Counted from the stretch's first letter, positions 1 through 6,796 are shown. The stretch: DNA of 11,859 nt from JAJPHF01 sp035293805 (GCA_035293805.1 DATGMD010000095.1:1-11859); one strand, 5' to 3'. The notes: generated from the sequence alone by a model not told the origin. Program-made: numbers and translations.

Positions 1-78
1 CCTGACGTCCCCGCCGGGAGCACCGGTGCCTGACGGACCGCGCTGGCGGAGAGTGACCACCGCGCCGCGCGCGGCGCG

Positions 79-110
79 CTCCCGGCCCGCCCGACCCGCC
101 GGGCCGGGAG
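79..110. repeat. Perfect inverted repeat (hairpin)
   Basis: Arms CTCCCGGCCC (79-88) and GGGCCGGGAG (101-110) are perfectly complementary around a 12-base loop. No T-run follows on either strand, so an intrinsic terminator is not supported. It could be a dispersed GC-rich palindrome or the end of a transcript from a gene left of the window. Confidence 0.6.
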
Positions 111-269
111 CCGCCACCCTCCCGCTCGCGCGCCCCACCGGGACGCGTGCCGGCAACGTCTACCCACAACCCGAAATCTGGCCCATCAAGGAGCACCGTT
201 TGATCGTTCCTCGGCAAAATCGCCGATCGCTGCCGCGCCCGGCGCCATCATACCCGGCGCAACCGGCGC

Positions 270-296
270 CCCCCCTTCCTTCGCAGGGAAGGGGGG
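270..296. repeat. Inverted repeat upstream of the LLM gene
   Basis: Arms CCCCCCTTCC (270-279) and GGAAGGGGGG (287-296) flank a 7-base loop. It resembles in style the pyrimidine/purine hairpins at 3730-3870, but the sequence differs. It lies about 130 bases before the start of the flavin-dependent oxidoreductase gene. Confidence 0.55.
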
Positions 297-424
297 CGGG
301 GGGGTAGGTCCGGCGCCCCAGCCGCATCGCCGCCCGCGCCGATCACGACCCGCTTTGCGCGCGTCGCGTCACGCGCACTACCATGTTCCTGCCGTGCGCC
401 GACGCGTGGGAAGGGATGCTCGCA

Positions 425-1618
425 ATGCAGTTCTACATGTTCCACTTGATGCCGTGGCCCTACCTGCCCGACGACTTCGCGCAGACCCACGACACCGCCT
501 GGGTCGTCTGCGAGAACGCATTGTACGACCCCGTAAAGGGTCACGAAGTCTACAACCGCTACCTCGACGAGCTGGAGCTGGCCGACCGGCTGGGCTTCGA
601 CGGCGTGTGCGTCAACGAGCACCACCAGAACGCCTACGGCCTCATGCCCTCGCCGAACATCATGGCGGCGTGCCTCGCCCGGCGCACCACGCGCGCTAAG
701 CTCGTCATCCTGGGCAACGTGCTCACACTCTACGATCACCCCCTCCGCGTGGCCGAGGAGATCGCCATGCTCGACGTCATCAGCGGCGGGCGTGTCGTCT
801 CGGGCCAGGTGGTCGGCACCGGCAACGAGTTCTTCTCCTACAACGTGAACCCCACCTACGCCCGCGAGCGCTACCACGAGGCCCACGAGCTGATCCTGAA
901 GGCCTGGACCACGCCGGGGCCGTTCGCCTGGGAGGGCACGCACTACCGCTTCCGCTACGTCAACGTCTGGCCCAAGCCGATGCAGCAGCCGCACCCGCCG
1001 ATCTGGATTCCGGGCTCCGGGTCGCGCGAGACGATCGAATGGGTGGCGAAGAAGCGCTACACGTATATGGTGCTGCCCACCCTCGCGCCCTACGCCCTGC
1101 GCGTCGCCAGCGCCGAGTACTTCCGCGAGGCCTGCGAGCGCGAGGGCTATACGCCACGCCACTCGCAGATCGGCTGGGGCATCGGCATCTACGTCGCCGA
1201 GACCGACGCCCAGGCCGTCGAGGAGTACGAGCCCCACTTCTGGTACTACGCCAAGAACCTGCTGCGGAACCGCGACACCTTCAACGCGCCGCCCGGCCAC
1301 GCCACCGTGAAGTCGACGCTCGGCGTCATGGAGGCGCGGCGCAAGAGCCGCCCCGGCAACTTCAACACCTGGGAGGAGATCCAGAAGGGCGGCTACGTGG
1401 TGGTCGGCAGCCCCGCCACCGTGCGCGACCGCCTGAAGGAGATCGCGGCCCACAGCGGCCTCGGCACGCTGATCCCCAACTTCTCCGTGGGCAACGTGCC
1501 GACCCACCTGACGCGCAAGAGCGTCGAGCTGTTCGCCCGCGAGGTGATGCCGGCGCTGCGCGACGTGAACACCGATGAGCCGGTTGCCGCCCCGGCCGGG
1601 GCGGGCGCGCGCGCATGA
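425..1618 (+). CDS. LLM-class flavin-dependent oxidoreductase (luciferase-like)
   Basis: Predicted 397-residue cytoplasmic protein of the bacterial luciferase-like monooxygenase superfamily (PF00296), which uses reduced flavin to oxidise small organic substrates. The family's NEHH segment is at residues 64-67, followed by the usual Tyr-Gly-Leu-Met-Pro-Ser-Pro run; the GGRVVSG strand and the 'PPIWIPGSGSRETIEW' stretch also match this family, and the length is typical. The start at 425 is chosen because AAGGG at 411-415 lies nine bases ahead; ATG 416 abuts that site, and an in-frame ATG at 383 would add 14 residues of poor character. It overlaps the following hydrolase by four bases (ATGA), so the two are probably translated together. 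Substrate unknown: a nitrilotriacetate, alkane or aromatic oxygenase role cannot be told apart from sequence alone. Confidence 0.9.
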   Translation: MQFYMFHLMPWPYLPDDFAQTHDTAWVVCENALYDPVKGHEVYNRYLDELELADRLGFDGVCVNEHHQNAYGLMPSPNIMAACLARRTTRAKLVILGNVLTLYDHPLRVAEEIAMLDVISGGRVVSGQVVGTGNEFFSYNVNPTYARERYHEAHELILKAWTTPGPFAWEGTHYRFRYVNVWPKPMQQPHPPIWIPGSGSRETIEWVAKKRYTYMVLPTLAPYALRVASAEYFREACEREGYTPRHSQIGWGIGIYVAETDAQAVEEYEPHFWYYAKNLLRNRDTFNAPPGHATVKSTLGVMEARRKSRPGNFNTWEEIQKGGYVVVGSPATVRDRLKEIAAHSGLGTLIPNFSVGNVPTHLTRKSVELFAREVMPALRDVNTDEPVAAPAGAGARA

Positions 1619-2382
1619 GCACGGAGACGACCCGCGCGATCGGCGGCCGCGCCACGCGCATCACGGAGGCGGGCGACGGCCGGCCCCTCCTCTGGCTGCA
1701 CGACACGCGCGGCAACCGCTGGACGCCCGGCCACGAGCTGCTGAGCGACGCCTGCCGCGTGATCGCGCCCAGCCTGCCCGGTTTCGACGACTCGACCACC
1801 CTCGGTCGCATCGACGAGCCCGAGGACGTGGTGTTCTGGCTGCTCGACCTGCTGGACGCGCTGGCGCTCGACCACCCGGTCGTGCTCGGCGCCGGGCTGG
1901 GTGGCTGGCTGGCGGCCGAGCTAGCGGTGCGCTACCCCGAGCGACTAAGCGCGCTGGTGCTCGTGGACGCCTACGGCATCCAGGTGGACGGCGCGCTGGC
2001 CGCCGACGAGTTCGCGCTGACGCCGCCGATGCTGCGGCCACTGGTCTTCGCGGATCCCACGAGCGACTTGGCGCGCGAGTGGCTGCCCGACGTGGAGACG
2101 CCCGAGCGGCTGGAGCGCGCGCTCCACGCCCGTGTGGCGGCCGCGCGTCTGGCCTGGCAGTTTCCGTACTCGCCGAAGCTGCGCGGGCGGCTCGGGCGAG
2201 CGAAGCTGCCCGCGCTGATCGTCTGGGGCGAGCAGGACCGGCTGGTGCCCGTCGCCCACGCCCACGCCTACGCCGAGGGGCTGCCCGACGCTCACGTCGC
2301 GCTCATCCCCGGCGCGGCCCACTACCCGTATATCGAGGCCCCCGAGCCGTTCGCGCACGCGGTCCAGCGCTTCCTCGGCTGA
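1615..2382 (+). CDS. Alpha/beta hydrolase fold protein lacking the nucleophile Ser
   Basis: Predicted 255-residue alpha/beta hydrolase (Abhydrolase_1/6 type). The fold's landmarks are present: an oxyanion-loop strand ending in Leu-His-Asp (28-30), Pro-Gly-Phe-Asp (55-58), a nucleophile-elbow strand, a GEQDRLVP acid loop and a C-terminal GAAHYPYIEAPEPF segment with the catalytic His. However, the elbow reads Gly-Ala-Gly-Leu-Gly-Gly (92-97), with glycine (codon 1894-1896, GGG) where Ser, Asp or Cys normally sits. Asp and His therefore remain but the nucleophile does not. The ATG overlaps the stop of the upstream oxidoreductase, which suggests the two act in one pathway. It may be a non-hydrolytic family member (lyase or binding protein) or an inactivated enzyme; the intact reading frame argues that it is still under selection. 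Confidence 0.88.
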   Translation: MSTETTRAIGGRATRITEAGDGRPLLWLHDTRGNRWTPGHELLSDACRVIAPSLPGFDDSTTLGRIDEPEDVVFWLLDLLDALALDHPVVLGAGLGGWLAAELAVRYPERLSALVLVDAYGIQVDGALAADEFALTPPMLRPLVFADPTSDLAREWLPDVETPERLERALHARVAAARLAWQFPYSPKLRGRLGRAKLPALIVWGEQDRLVPVAHAHAYAEGLPDAHVALIPGAAHYPYIEAPEPFAHAVQRFLG

Positions 2383-2454
2383 GCTGATGCCAAACATACT
2401 GATGGGTGCGGGCCAAGCAGCATCCCGCAGGCGGCTAACTGGCGGGCTGCTGCT

Positions 2455-2506
2455 TGCTGCGCCCCGCCCGGTCGCCAGTCGGCCGGGGAGCGGGCGGGGC
2501 GCAGCA
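2455..2506. repeat. Perfect 16-bp inverted repeat before the SBP gene
   Basis: Left arm TGCTGCGCCCCGCCCG (2455-2470) and right arm CGGGCGGGGCGCAGCA (2491-2506) are perfect complements around a 20-base loop. It sits in the 182-base gap between the hydrolase stop and the lipoprotein start. No T-run follows, so it may be a factor-independent terminator of unusual form, a leader structure for the lipoprotein mRNA, or a dispersed repeat. I see no clear -35/-10 promoter in the gap. Confidence 0.7.
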
Positions 2507-2564
2507 CGCCGCGCCCTGCCGGTCGAGTCCACATCGATAGTGCCGACTACCGGGAGTGCGAAGC

Positions 2565-3725
2565 ATGATGCGCCCGCAGGCAGTCGCCATCGCCGTTCTC
2601 TTGTCGTTCGCGGCCTGCGCGCCCGCGACGCCACCCGCCGCCGCGCCTGCACCAGCCGCGCCGCCCACCGCCGTTCCACCCGCCGCGCCGACTGCTCCTC
2701 CCAGCAGTGGGGGAGCAGGCGGGCCGTCGCCCGGCCCCGCGGCAGCGGGGAGTCCCTCGCCGATCGACGTCAAGTATGCTTACGCGCCGCGGCTGCCGAT
2801 GATCCCCGTGTTCGTCGCGGAAGAGAAGGGCTTCTTCACTGGACAGGGGCTCGCGGTCGACTTCGTGCCGTTCGCCGGCGGCTCGAATGAGATGCTCGCG
2901 CCGCTCTCCCAGGGGCAGCTCGACGTGGCGGCCGCCGGGCTGAGCGCGGGCATGGTGAACGCCGCCGCCGACGGCGTGCTGTTCCGCATGGTGGCCGACG
3001 AGGGCCAGATCGCCCACGGCCGCTCGGTCTACAACCTGTCGGTGCGCAGCGACGTGGCCTCCAAGTTCAAAACCGTCGCCGATCTCCAAGGCAGCACGGG
3101 CGGGGCGCCAGCGATTGACTCCGGCCTGTCGTTGCCGTACACCTTCTACAAGATCGCGCAGGCGGCCAATCTCACCACGCCAGACGGCCTGCAGTTCGCC
3201 AACTTCACCTTCGTCGAGACGCCGCCCGGCGGCCAGGGCGACCAGATGGCCATGTTCCAGAACAAGGTCCAGGAGTGGCAGATCACCGTCGAGCCGACGG
3301 CCGCCCTGCTGGAGGATGCCGGCCTCGGCGTGCGCTGGCTGCGCACCGACGAGATCGTGAAGGATCCCATTCAGGCGTATACCATCCTCTACGGCGAGCG
3401 CTTCATGCGCGACAAGCCCGAGGGCGCGCGCAAGTTCATGGTGGCCTACCTGCAGGGCCTGCGCTACTTCCTCGACAACGTGGACACGAACGCCGCCGAA
3501 ATCAACGCCATCGCTGCCAAGCACGCGAAGATGCCCGAATCCGTGGTGGCCAACTCTCTCTGGGCCTACTACGATCCCAACGGCCGCATGGACCTGCAGA
3601 GCCTGCAAGACCAGCACGATTTCTGGCTCAAGAAGGGCCTGATTCGCAAGGGGATCGGCCAGGTCAGCCAGCTCGTCGACTACAGCTACCTGGACGGCGC
3701 GCTAACGCAGCTCGGCACGCGCTAG
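2565..3725 (+). CDS. NMT1/SsuA-type ABC transporter substrate-binding lipoprotein
   Basis: Predicted 386-residue periplasmic or surface lipoprotein. A short signal peptide ends in Phe-Ala-Ala-Cys, with the lipidated Cys at residue 18, followed by an Ala/Pro-rich tether to about residue 66. The mature domain begins KYAYAPRLPMIPVFVAEEKG and continues with 'GFFTGQGLAVDFVPF' and 'LAPLSQGQLDVAAAG', the pattern of NMT1/THI5-like (PF09084) solute binders for sulfonates, nitrate, taurine or pyrimidine precursors. ATG 2565 is preferred because GGGAG at 2552-2556 lies eight bases ahead; GTG 2556 and ATG 2568 are alternatives. No permease or ATPase gene lies nearby. Its position before the nitrile hydratase genes suggests uptake of a related compound, but the ligand cannot be deduced. 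Confidence 0.87.
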   Translation: MMRPQAVAIAVLLSFAACAPATPPAAAPAPAAPPTAVPPAAPTAPPSSGGAGGPSPGPAAAGSPSPIDVKYAYAPRLPMIPVFVAEEKGFFTGQGLAVDFVPFAGGSNEMLAPLSQGQLDVAAAGLSAGMVNAAADGVLFRMVADEGQIAHGRSVYNLSVRSDVASKFKTVADLQGSTGGAPAIDSGLSLPYTFYKIAQAANLTTPDGLQFANFTFVETPPGGQGDQMAMFQNKVQEWQITVEPTAALLEDAGLGVRWLRTDEIVKDPIQAYTILYGERFMRDKPEGARKFMVAYLQGLRYFLDNVDTNAAEINAIAAKHAKMPESVVANSLWAYYDPNGRMDLQSLQDQHDFWLKKGLIRKGIGQVSQLVDYSYLDGALTQLGTR

Positions 3726-3729
3726 CTTC

Positions 3730-3870
3730 CCCCTCTCCCCTTGGGAGAGGGGACACTAGAGATAACGATTACCCCATCTCCCGCTGGGCGCGGGACGCGC
3801 GCGACAATACGTAGCCCCTCCGGGAGGGAGGGGCCGCCGTACCTACTCCCCTCTCCCCCTGGGAGAGGGG
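3730..3870. repeat. Two identical hairpins and a third related one
   Basis: The gap between the lipoprotein gene and the nitrile hydratase genes holds the same palindrome twice: arms CCCCTCTCCC and GGGAGAGGGG at 3730-3739/3743-3752 and again at 3848-3857/3861-3870, each with a 3-base loop. Between them is another stem, GCCCCTCC (3814-3821) with GGAGGGGC (3827-3834). Such CCCCTCTCCC palindromes occur as dispersed repeats in many GC-rich genomes. The second copy ends 15 bases before the next start codon, so it could affect initiation. Confidence 0.7.
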
Positions 3871-3885
3871 TCGGGGGTGAGGGAG

Positions 3886-4197
3886 ATGCCACCACGCGAG
3901 CACGACTATGGCGGTCGGCCGGGCATGGGCCCGATCGACCGTACGCCCCACGACCTGTCCGACTGGGAGATCCTGACGGACGCCATCAGTACTGCCATCG
4001 GGCGCAAGGGCATTCGCACAACCGACGAGCACCGCCGCGCGCGCGAGGACATGGACCCGGCGCTGTACCCCGCGCTGGGCTACTACGAGCGCTGGGTGGT
4101 GGGCAACGAGGCGATCTTGTGCGAGAAGGGCTACCTGACGCGCGAGGAGATCGACCGCAAGATGGCCGAGCTAGAGGAGCGATGGGGGGAGCCATGA
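3886..4197 (+). CDS. Nitrile hydratase beta-subunit N-terminal half (or thiocyanate hydrolase beta-like)
   Basis: Predicted 103-residue cytoplasmic protein that matches only the N-terminal half of a nitrile hydratase beta subunit. It opens with the family's HDYGGRPGMGPIDR block and contains a helical stretch with 'EDMDPALYPALGYYERW', ending in Leu-Thr-Arg-Glu-Glu-Ile-Asp-Arg-Lys near its C-terminus. A normal beta subunit is about 210-230 residues in one chain; here the C-terminal half is encoded by the next gene, which overlaps by four bases (ATGA). Thiocyanate hydrolase and toyocamycin nitrile hydratase have the same split. ATG 3886 follows GGTGAGGG; GTG 3877 is an alternative adding three residues. 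The small beta-like activators of cobalt nitrile hydratases are related, so a chaperone role is a weaker possibility. Confidence 0.82.
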   Translation: MPPREHDYGGRPGMGPIDRTPHDLSDWEILTDAISTAIGRKGIRTTDEHRRAREDMDPALYPALGYYERWVVGNEAILCEKGYLTREEIDRKMAELEERWGEP

Positions 4198-4484
4198 GCA
4201 CCAGAGTGCCGCGCTTCAAGCCGGGCGACCGCGTCCACGTGCGGTTTGCCGAGCCGCCGGGACACATCCGCACGCCGCACTACATCCGCGGCAAGACGGG
4301 GACCGTCGAACGCTACTACGGCGACTTCCCGAACCCCGAGGAGCTAGCCTACGGCAAGGACGGCCTGCCGCCGCGGCCGCTCTACCTGGTCGGCTTCAGC
4401 CAGCGCGACGTGTGGCAGGAATACCCGGTGGCGGGCGACAAAGTATACGTGGACATCTACGAGCACTGGCTGGAGCCAGCATAG
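4194..4484 (+). CDS. Nitrile hydratase beta-subunit C-terminal half (SH3-like domain)
   Basis: Predicted 96-residue protein equal to the C-terminal SH3-like barrel of nitrile hydratase beta (PF02211). Diagnostic segments are PRFKPGDRVHVR, 'GHIRTPHYIRGKTGTVERYYG' and the closing 'VYVDIYEHWLEP'. The Arg-rich YIRGKTG region contains the kind of arginine that in nitrile hydratases reaches into the metal site of the alpha subunit. The start ATG (4194) lies inside the stop of the preceding half-subunit gene, so the two halves are translationally coupled and presumably assemble 1:1. The alpha-type subunit follows only after 330 bases of repeat-rich DNA. This corresponds to the smaller beta-derived subunit of thiocyanate hydrolase-type complexes. 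Confidence 0.85.
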   Translation: MSTRVPRFKPGDRVHVRFAEPPGHIRTPHYIRGKTGTVERYYGDFPNPEELAYGKDGLPPRPLYLVGFSQRDVWQEYPVAGDKVYVDIYEHWLEPA

Positions 4485-4532
4485 GCCCCGGCGGCGCGGA
4501 GGATTGAGCGGCTTCCCTGTCGTCTCTCCGCC

Positions 4533-4736
4533 GGTGCAGGAGGACTCCCCTGCCGGGGGGCTGGGGGCCGGCTCCCCGGCCTCTCCCCGGGGGTGCAGGG
4601 GCGCCCTCCTGCCGGGGGCCTGCTCCCTCCCCTCGGCCCCGGGGGTGCAGGGGCACTCCCCTGCCGGGGGCTCGCTCCCCGTCCTCCTCGGGGGTGCAGG
4701 GGCGCTCCCCTGCCGGGGGCCGGGGGGTGTCCCCCC
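4533..4736. repeat. Four hairpin repeats between the beta and alpha subunit genes
   Basis: The 330-base gap 4485-4814 has no credible gene. It contains four copies of a unit of the form GGTGCAGGGGCGCTCCCCTG followed by CCGGGGG, starting at 4533, 4592, 4644 and 4693 (spacings 59, 52 and 49). Within units 3 and 4, GCAGGGG and CCCCTGC can pair as a stem-loop; units 1 and 2 are slightly altered. A separate perfect hairpin, GGGGGG-TGT-CCCCCC, is at 4722-4736. No direct evidence of CRISPR: unit spacing is irregular and the spacers are themselves C/G-rich and similar. It looks like a clustered dispersed repeat inserted into the operon. Confidence 0.8.
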
Positions 4737-4814
4737 AGCTACCTCCTCTCCCTCTCTTCGAGGGGGTAGGAGGCGCCCGAGGGGCCTCATTGAACAGTAG
4801 CGCAGGAGCGTCAA

Positions 4815-5465
4815 ATGAGCGACGGGCACGAGGGCGGGGTGCCTCCCCATGAGCACCCGCGGCACGAGCTAAGCCACTACGCCAAGCGGATCTACGCCAT
4901 CCGCGACCTGCTGATCGAGAAGGGCATCCTCACGCCCGCGGACATTCAGGAGAGCATCGACTACTTCGAGCAGCGCACGGCGACGAACGGCGCGAAGTTG
5001 GTCGCCCGCGCCTGGGTCGATCCGGCGTTCAAGGCGCGGCTCATCGCCGACCCGAAGGCGGCCTGCGCCGAGATGGGCATCGACGCGAGCGGCATCAACG
5101 AGTTCGTCGTGCTGGAGAACACCGAGCGGGTGCGTCATCTCGTGGTCTGCACGCTCTGCTCGTGCTATCCGCGCCCGATCCTGGGCCGGCCACCCGACTG
5201 GTACAAGAGCCTGAACTACCGGGCGCGCGCGGTGCGCGAGCCGCGCGCGGTGATGGCCGAGTTCGGCACGGCGCTGCCGCCCGACGTGGAGGTACGCGTC
5301 CACGACAGCACAGCCGACATGCGCTACCTGGTGCTGCCACTGCGCCCGCCCGGCACCGAGCACCTGAGCGAGGCCGAGCTTGTTCACCTCGTCCCGCGCG
5401 ACAGCCTGATCGGCGTCGTCGACCCGCGCTACGAGCCCGCCACGACGTCGACCGCGACATCCTGA
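4815..5465 (+). CDS. Cobalt-type nitrile hydratase alpha subunit / thiocyanate hydrolase gamma-like
   Basis: Predicted 216-residue catalytic subunit. Residues 112-117 read Cys-Thr-Leu-Cys-Ser-Cys, the metal claw whose second and third cysteines are oxidised to sulfinic and sulfenic acids; Thr at the second position is typical of cobalt rather than iron enzymes. Flanking family segments are 'AKLVARAWVDPAFKARL', 'DWYKSLNYRARAVREPR' and 'MRYLVLPLRPPGTEHLSE'. AGGAG at 4804-4808 gives a good ribosome site for ATG 4815. After the claw it reads Tyr-Pro-Arg-Pro-Ile-Leu-Gly-Arg-Pro-Pro, where textbook nitrile hydratases usually have Trp and Leu instead of the two Arg. With the split beta genes, this favours a three-subunit enzyme hydrating a nitrile or thiocyanate. 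Which substrate is used cannot be settled by eye. No separate cobalt activator gene is in the window. Confidence 0.88.
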   Translation: MSDGHEGGVPPHEHPRHELSHYAKRIYAIRDLLIEKGILTPADIQESIDYFEQRTATNGAKLVARAWVDPAFKARLIADPKAACAEMGIDASGINEFVVLENTERVRHLVVCTLCSCYPRPILGRPPDWYKSLNYRARAVREPRAVMAEFGTALPPDVEVRVHDSTADMRYLVLPLRPPGTEHLSEAELVHLVPRDSLIGVVDPRYEPATTSTATS

Positions 5466-5529
5466 GGGGCAGCGCGTGGGGGCAGAAGGGAGCCCGGGCA
5501 TCGCCGCAGCAGATCCCTGCCTCGGTGTG

Positions 5530-5910
5530 AGCGCGCACTACGGATGGGCCGACCTCAGCGAGCCGATACTGGACGCCCTCCGCGCGCAGGGCAAGGGCGC
5601 AGGCGTGGACTTGCCCTAAGCCGCGCGCCCTGGACACCCTCTGTGCGCAGGGCAAGAATCTCGACGCCCTCACGGCGGACGACCTCGCGCCGCGGACACA
5701 GCTGACCGCCCGTCCCAAGGTCGCCACCCGTCCGCACGGCGACGATGTTGACGGCGCGCGTCGGACTCGGCGACCGGATTACGTTTCACCATGGCAACGC
5801 GCTGGACATGCCGTTCGACAACGCCAGCTTCGACGTGGTCTGGCACGAGCAGTTCGCCATCCACGTCCCGGACAAGGAGCGGCGGTACCGCGAGGTGTGG
5901 CGCGTAGGGA
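5530..5910 (+). pseudogene. Decayed SAM-dependent methyltransferase (methyltransferase type 11)
   Basis: Remnant of a class I SAM methyltransferase. Reading from 5530 gives SAHYGWADLSEPILDALRAQ then an in-frame TAA at 5617-5619. From 5630, in the same frame, a second copy of the Leu-Asp-X-Leu-X-Ala-Gln-Gly-Lys segment continues into 'NLDALTADDLAP'. From 5745, in another frame, LTARVGLGDRITFHHGNALD and 'MPFDNASFDVVW' match the middle of the same family (motifs II and III). The SAM-binding glycine-rich motif I that should lie between is missing, and the protein stops after 'YREVWRV', before the C-terminal half. It therefore shows a short tandem duplication, a stop, a frameshift, an internal deletion and a 3' truncation. 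An MLTARVG-initiated fragment could still be translated but would not be a working enzyme. Confidence 0.8.
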
Positions 5911-5951
5911 CATGTTCACTTGTGGGGATGCAACCGTTGCCATGGCCCGCC

Positions 5952-6761
5952 CTACGGGCCGGGGAACATAGTGTGGAAGCGGTCGGCGCGGGCGCGATCA
6001 CCCTCGACGCAGGCGCGGCCGCGCTGCTCCTCCTCGGCCAGCGTGGCGCGGCCGTAGATCAGCAGGGCGAGCGTGCTGAGGGGCGCGGTGATCGTCACGT
6101 CGGCGGGGCCCTCGCCGGCGCGCTGCACCCGGACCGCATCCGGCGTGGCGACGAGTAGCCAGTTCTGGTCGGGCGCGTCCTGGGCGACCAGGCGGAAGCG
6201 GCCCTCCCCCTTGGGACCGCGCTGATAGATGCGGGGCAGGTTGCTCTCTAGCAGCATCGGTAGCAGGAAGCCGGCCACTTCTCGATCGATCGTCGCGTCG
6301 CGGCCCAACGAGTGCAGCAGGTCCCACTGGTGGAAAGCGATCTCGGCCAGCCGCTGCTGAGCGTACCAGCGCGCCGAGCGGTTGCCGGCCGGATGGTAGC
6401 AGATCGCTTCGAGCTGCTCGGGGCTGAGCCGTTCGAACGCAGCCTCCAGGTCCGCGGAGGTCTGGTCGAGGATGGCGACGACCTCCGCGGGCGGCGCGTC
6501 GGTGATGTACTGCACGCGCTTGGCGCGCTCCTCGGGGTTGATGCCCGGCTCGGTGAGGCCCGCGACCCCACGCTCCACGTTGAGCTGGATGAACTCGGCG
6601 TTGTTCACGATGTGAGCGACGAGGCGCCGCACGGGCCACGGGGGGCAATTGCTGGGAGTATCCCATGCCTCGGCCGGCAGACTGGACAGCGTATCGCGCA
6701 GCCGCTGCGTCTCGGCGCGGATTAGTCGCAGGCTTTGGTCCACCTCGGCATGAGCAGCCAT
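5952..6761 (-). CDS. DinB/maleylpyruvate isomerase family mycothiol-dependent-type enzyme
   Basis: Predicted 269-residue protein with an N-terminal four-helix DinB-like MDMPI_N domain (PF11716). The opening region reads 'LPAEAWDTPSNCPPWPVRRLVAHI', typical of the family. Likely metal ligands are His50 with Glu140 and His144 in 'LAEIAFHQWDLL', matching the His-Glu-His triad of the Corynebacterium mycothiol-dependent maleylpyruvate isomerase in type and spacing. The C-terminal third (from about residue 175) resembles the sterol-carrier-like tail domain. The start at 6761 has AAGGAG seven bases ahead; a longer upstream frame runs through hairpin DNA and is unlikely. Members use mycothiol or bacillithiol in isomerase or transferase reactions, but many are uncharacterised. 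The neighbouring DsbA-like gene belongs to a family that includes a mycothiol-dependent reductase, so a shared thiol cofactor is plausible. Confidence 0.83.
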   Translation of the reverse strand: MAAHAEVDQSLRLIRAETQRLRDTLSSLPAEAWDTPSNCPPWPVRRLVAHIVNNAEFIQLNVERGVAGLTEPGINPEERAKRVQYITDAPPAEVVAILDQTSADLEAAFERLSPEQLEAICYHPAGNRSARWYAQQRLAEIAFHQWDLLHSLGRDATIDREVAGFLLPMLLESNLPRIYQRGPKGEGRFRLVAQDAPDQNWLLVATPDAVRVQRAGEGPADVTITAPLSTLALLIYGRATLAEEEQRGRACVEGDRARADRFHTMFPGP

Positions 6762-6796
6762 AGCTCTCTCCTTTGGGGGGCACCCAAATCCCCGAG

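Larger units (their letters stand above)
1..424. other. Intergenic region without a credible gene
   Basis: No convincing coding sequence is visible. The open frames here translate to Pro/Arg/Ala-rich sequence with no family resemblance, as expected from GC-rich DNA lacking stops. The tract holds two strong palindromes (79-110 and 270-296, listed separately), a GC palindrome at 62-77, and several repeats of the hexamer CGGCGC around 240-270. A promoter for the oxidoreductase gene that follows should lie here, but I cannot identify -35 and -10 boxes with confidence. Confidence 0.6.

Noticed and set aside
26..307. A 93-residue open frame at the left end
   Set aside because: Low-complexity Pro/Arg/Ala translation that runs through palindromic DNA; no family resemblance.
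248..1507. A 419-residue open frame on the minus strand across the luciferase-like gene
   Set aside because: Composition is Val/Gly/His/Arg-rich with no recognisable family; it mirrors codon bias of the strong plus-strand gene.
2547..3617. A 356-residue minus-strand open frame opposite the NMT1-type lipoprotein
   Set aside because: Shadow of a well-supported gene; no signal, motif or ribosome site of its own.
4533..4736. Possible CRISPR array
   Set aside because: Repeats are irregularly spaced and imperfect, the spacers are GC-rich and self-similar, and no cas genes are present.
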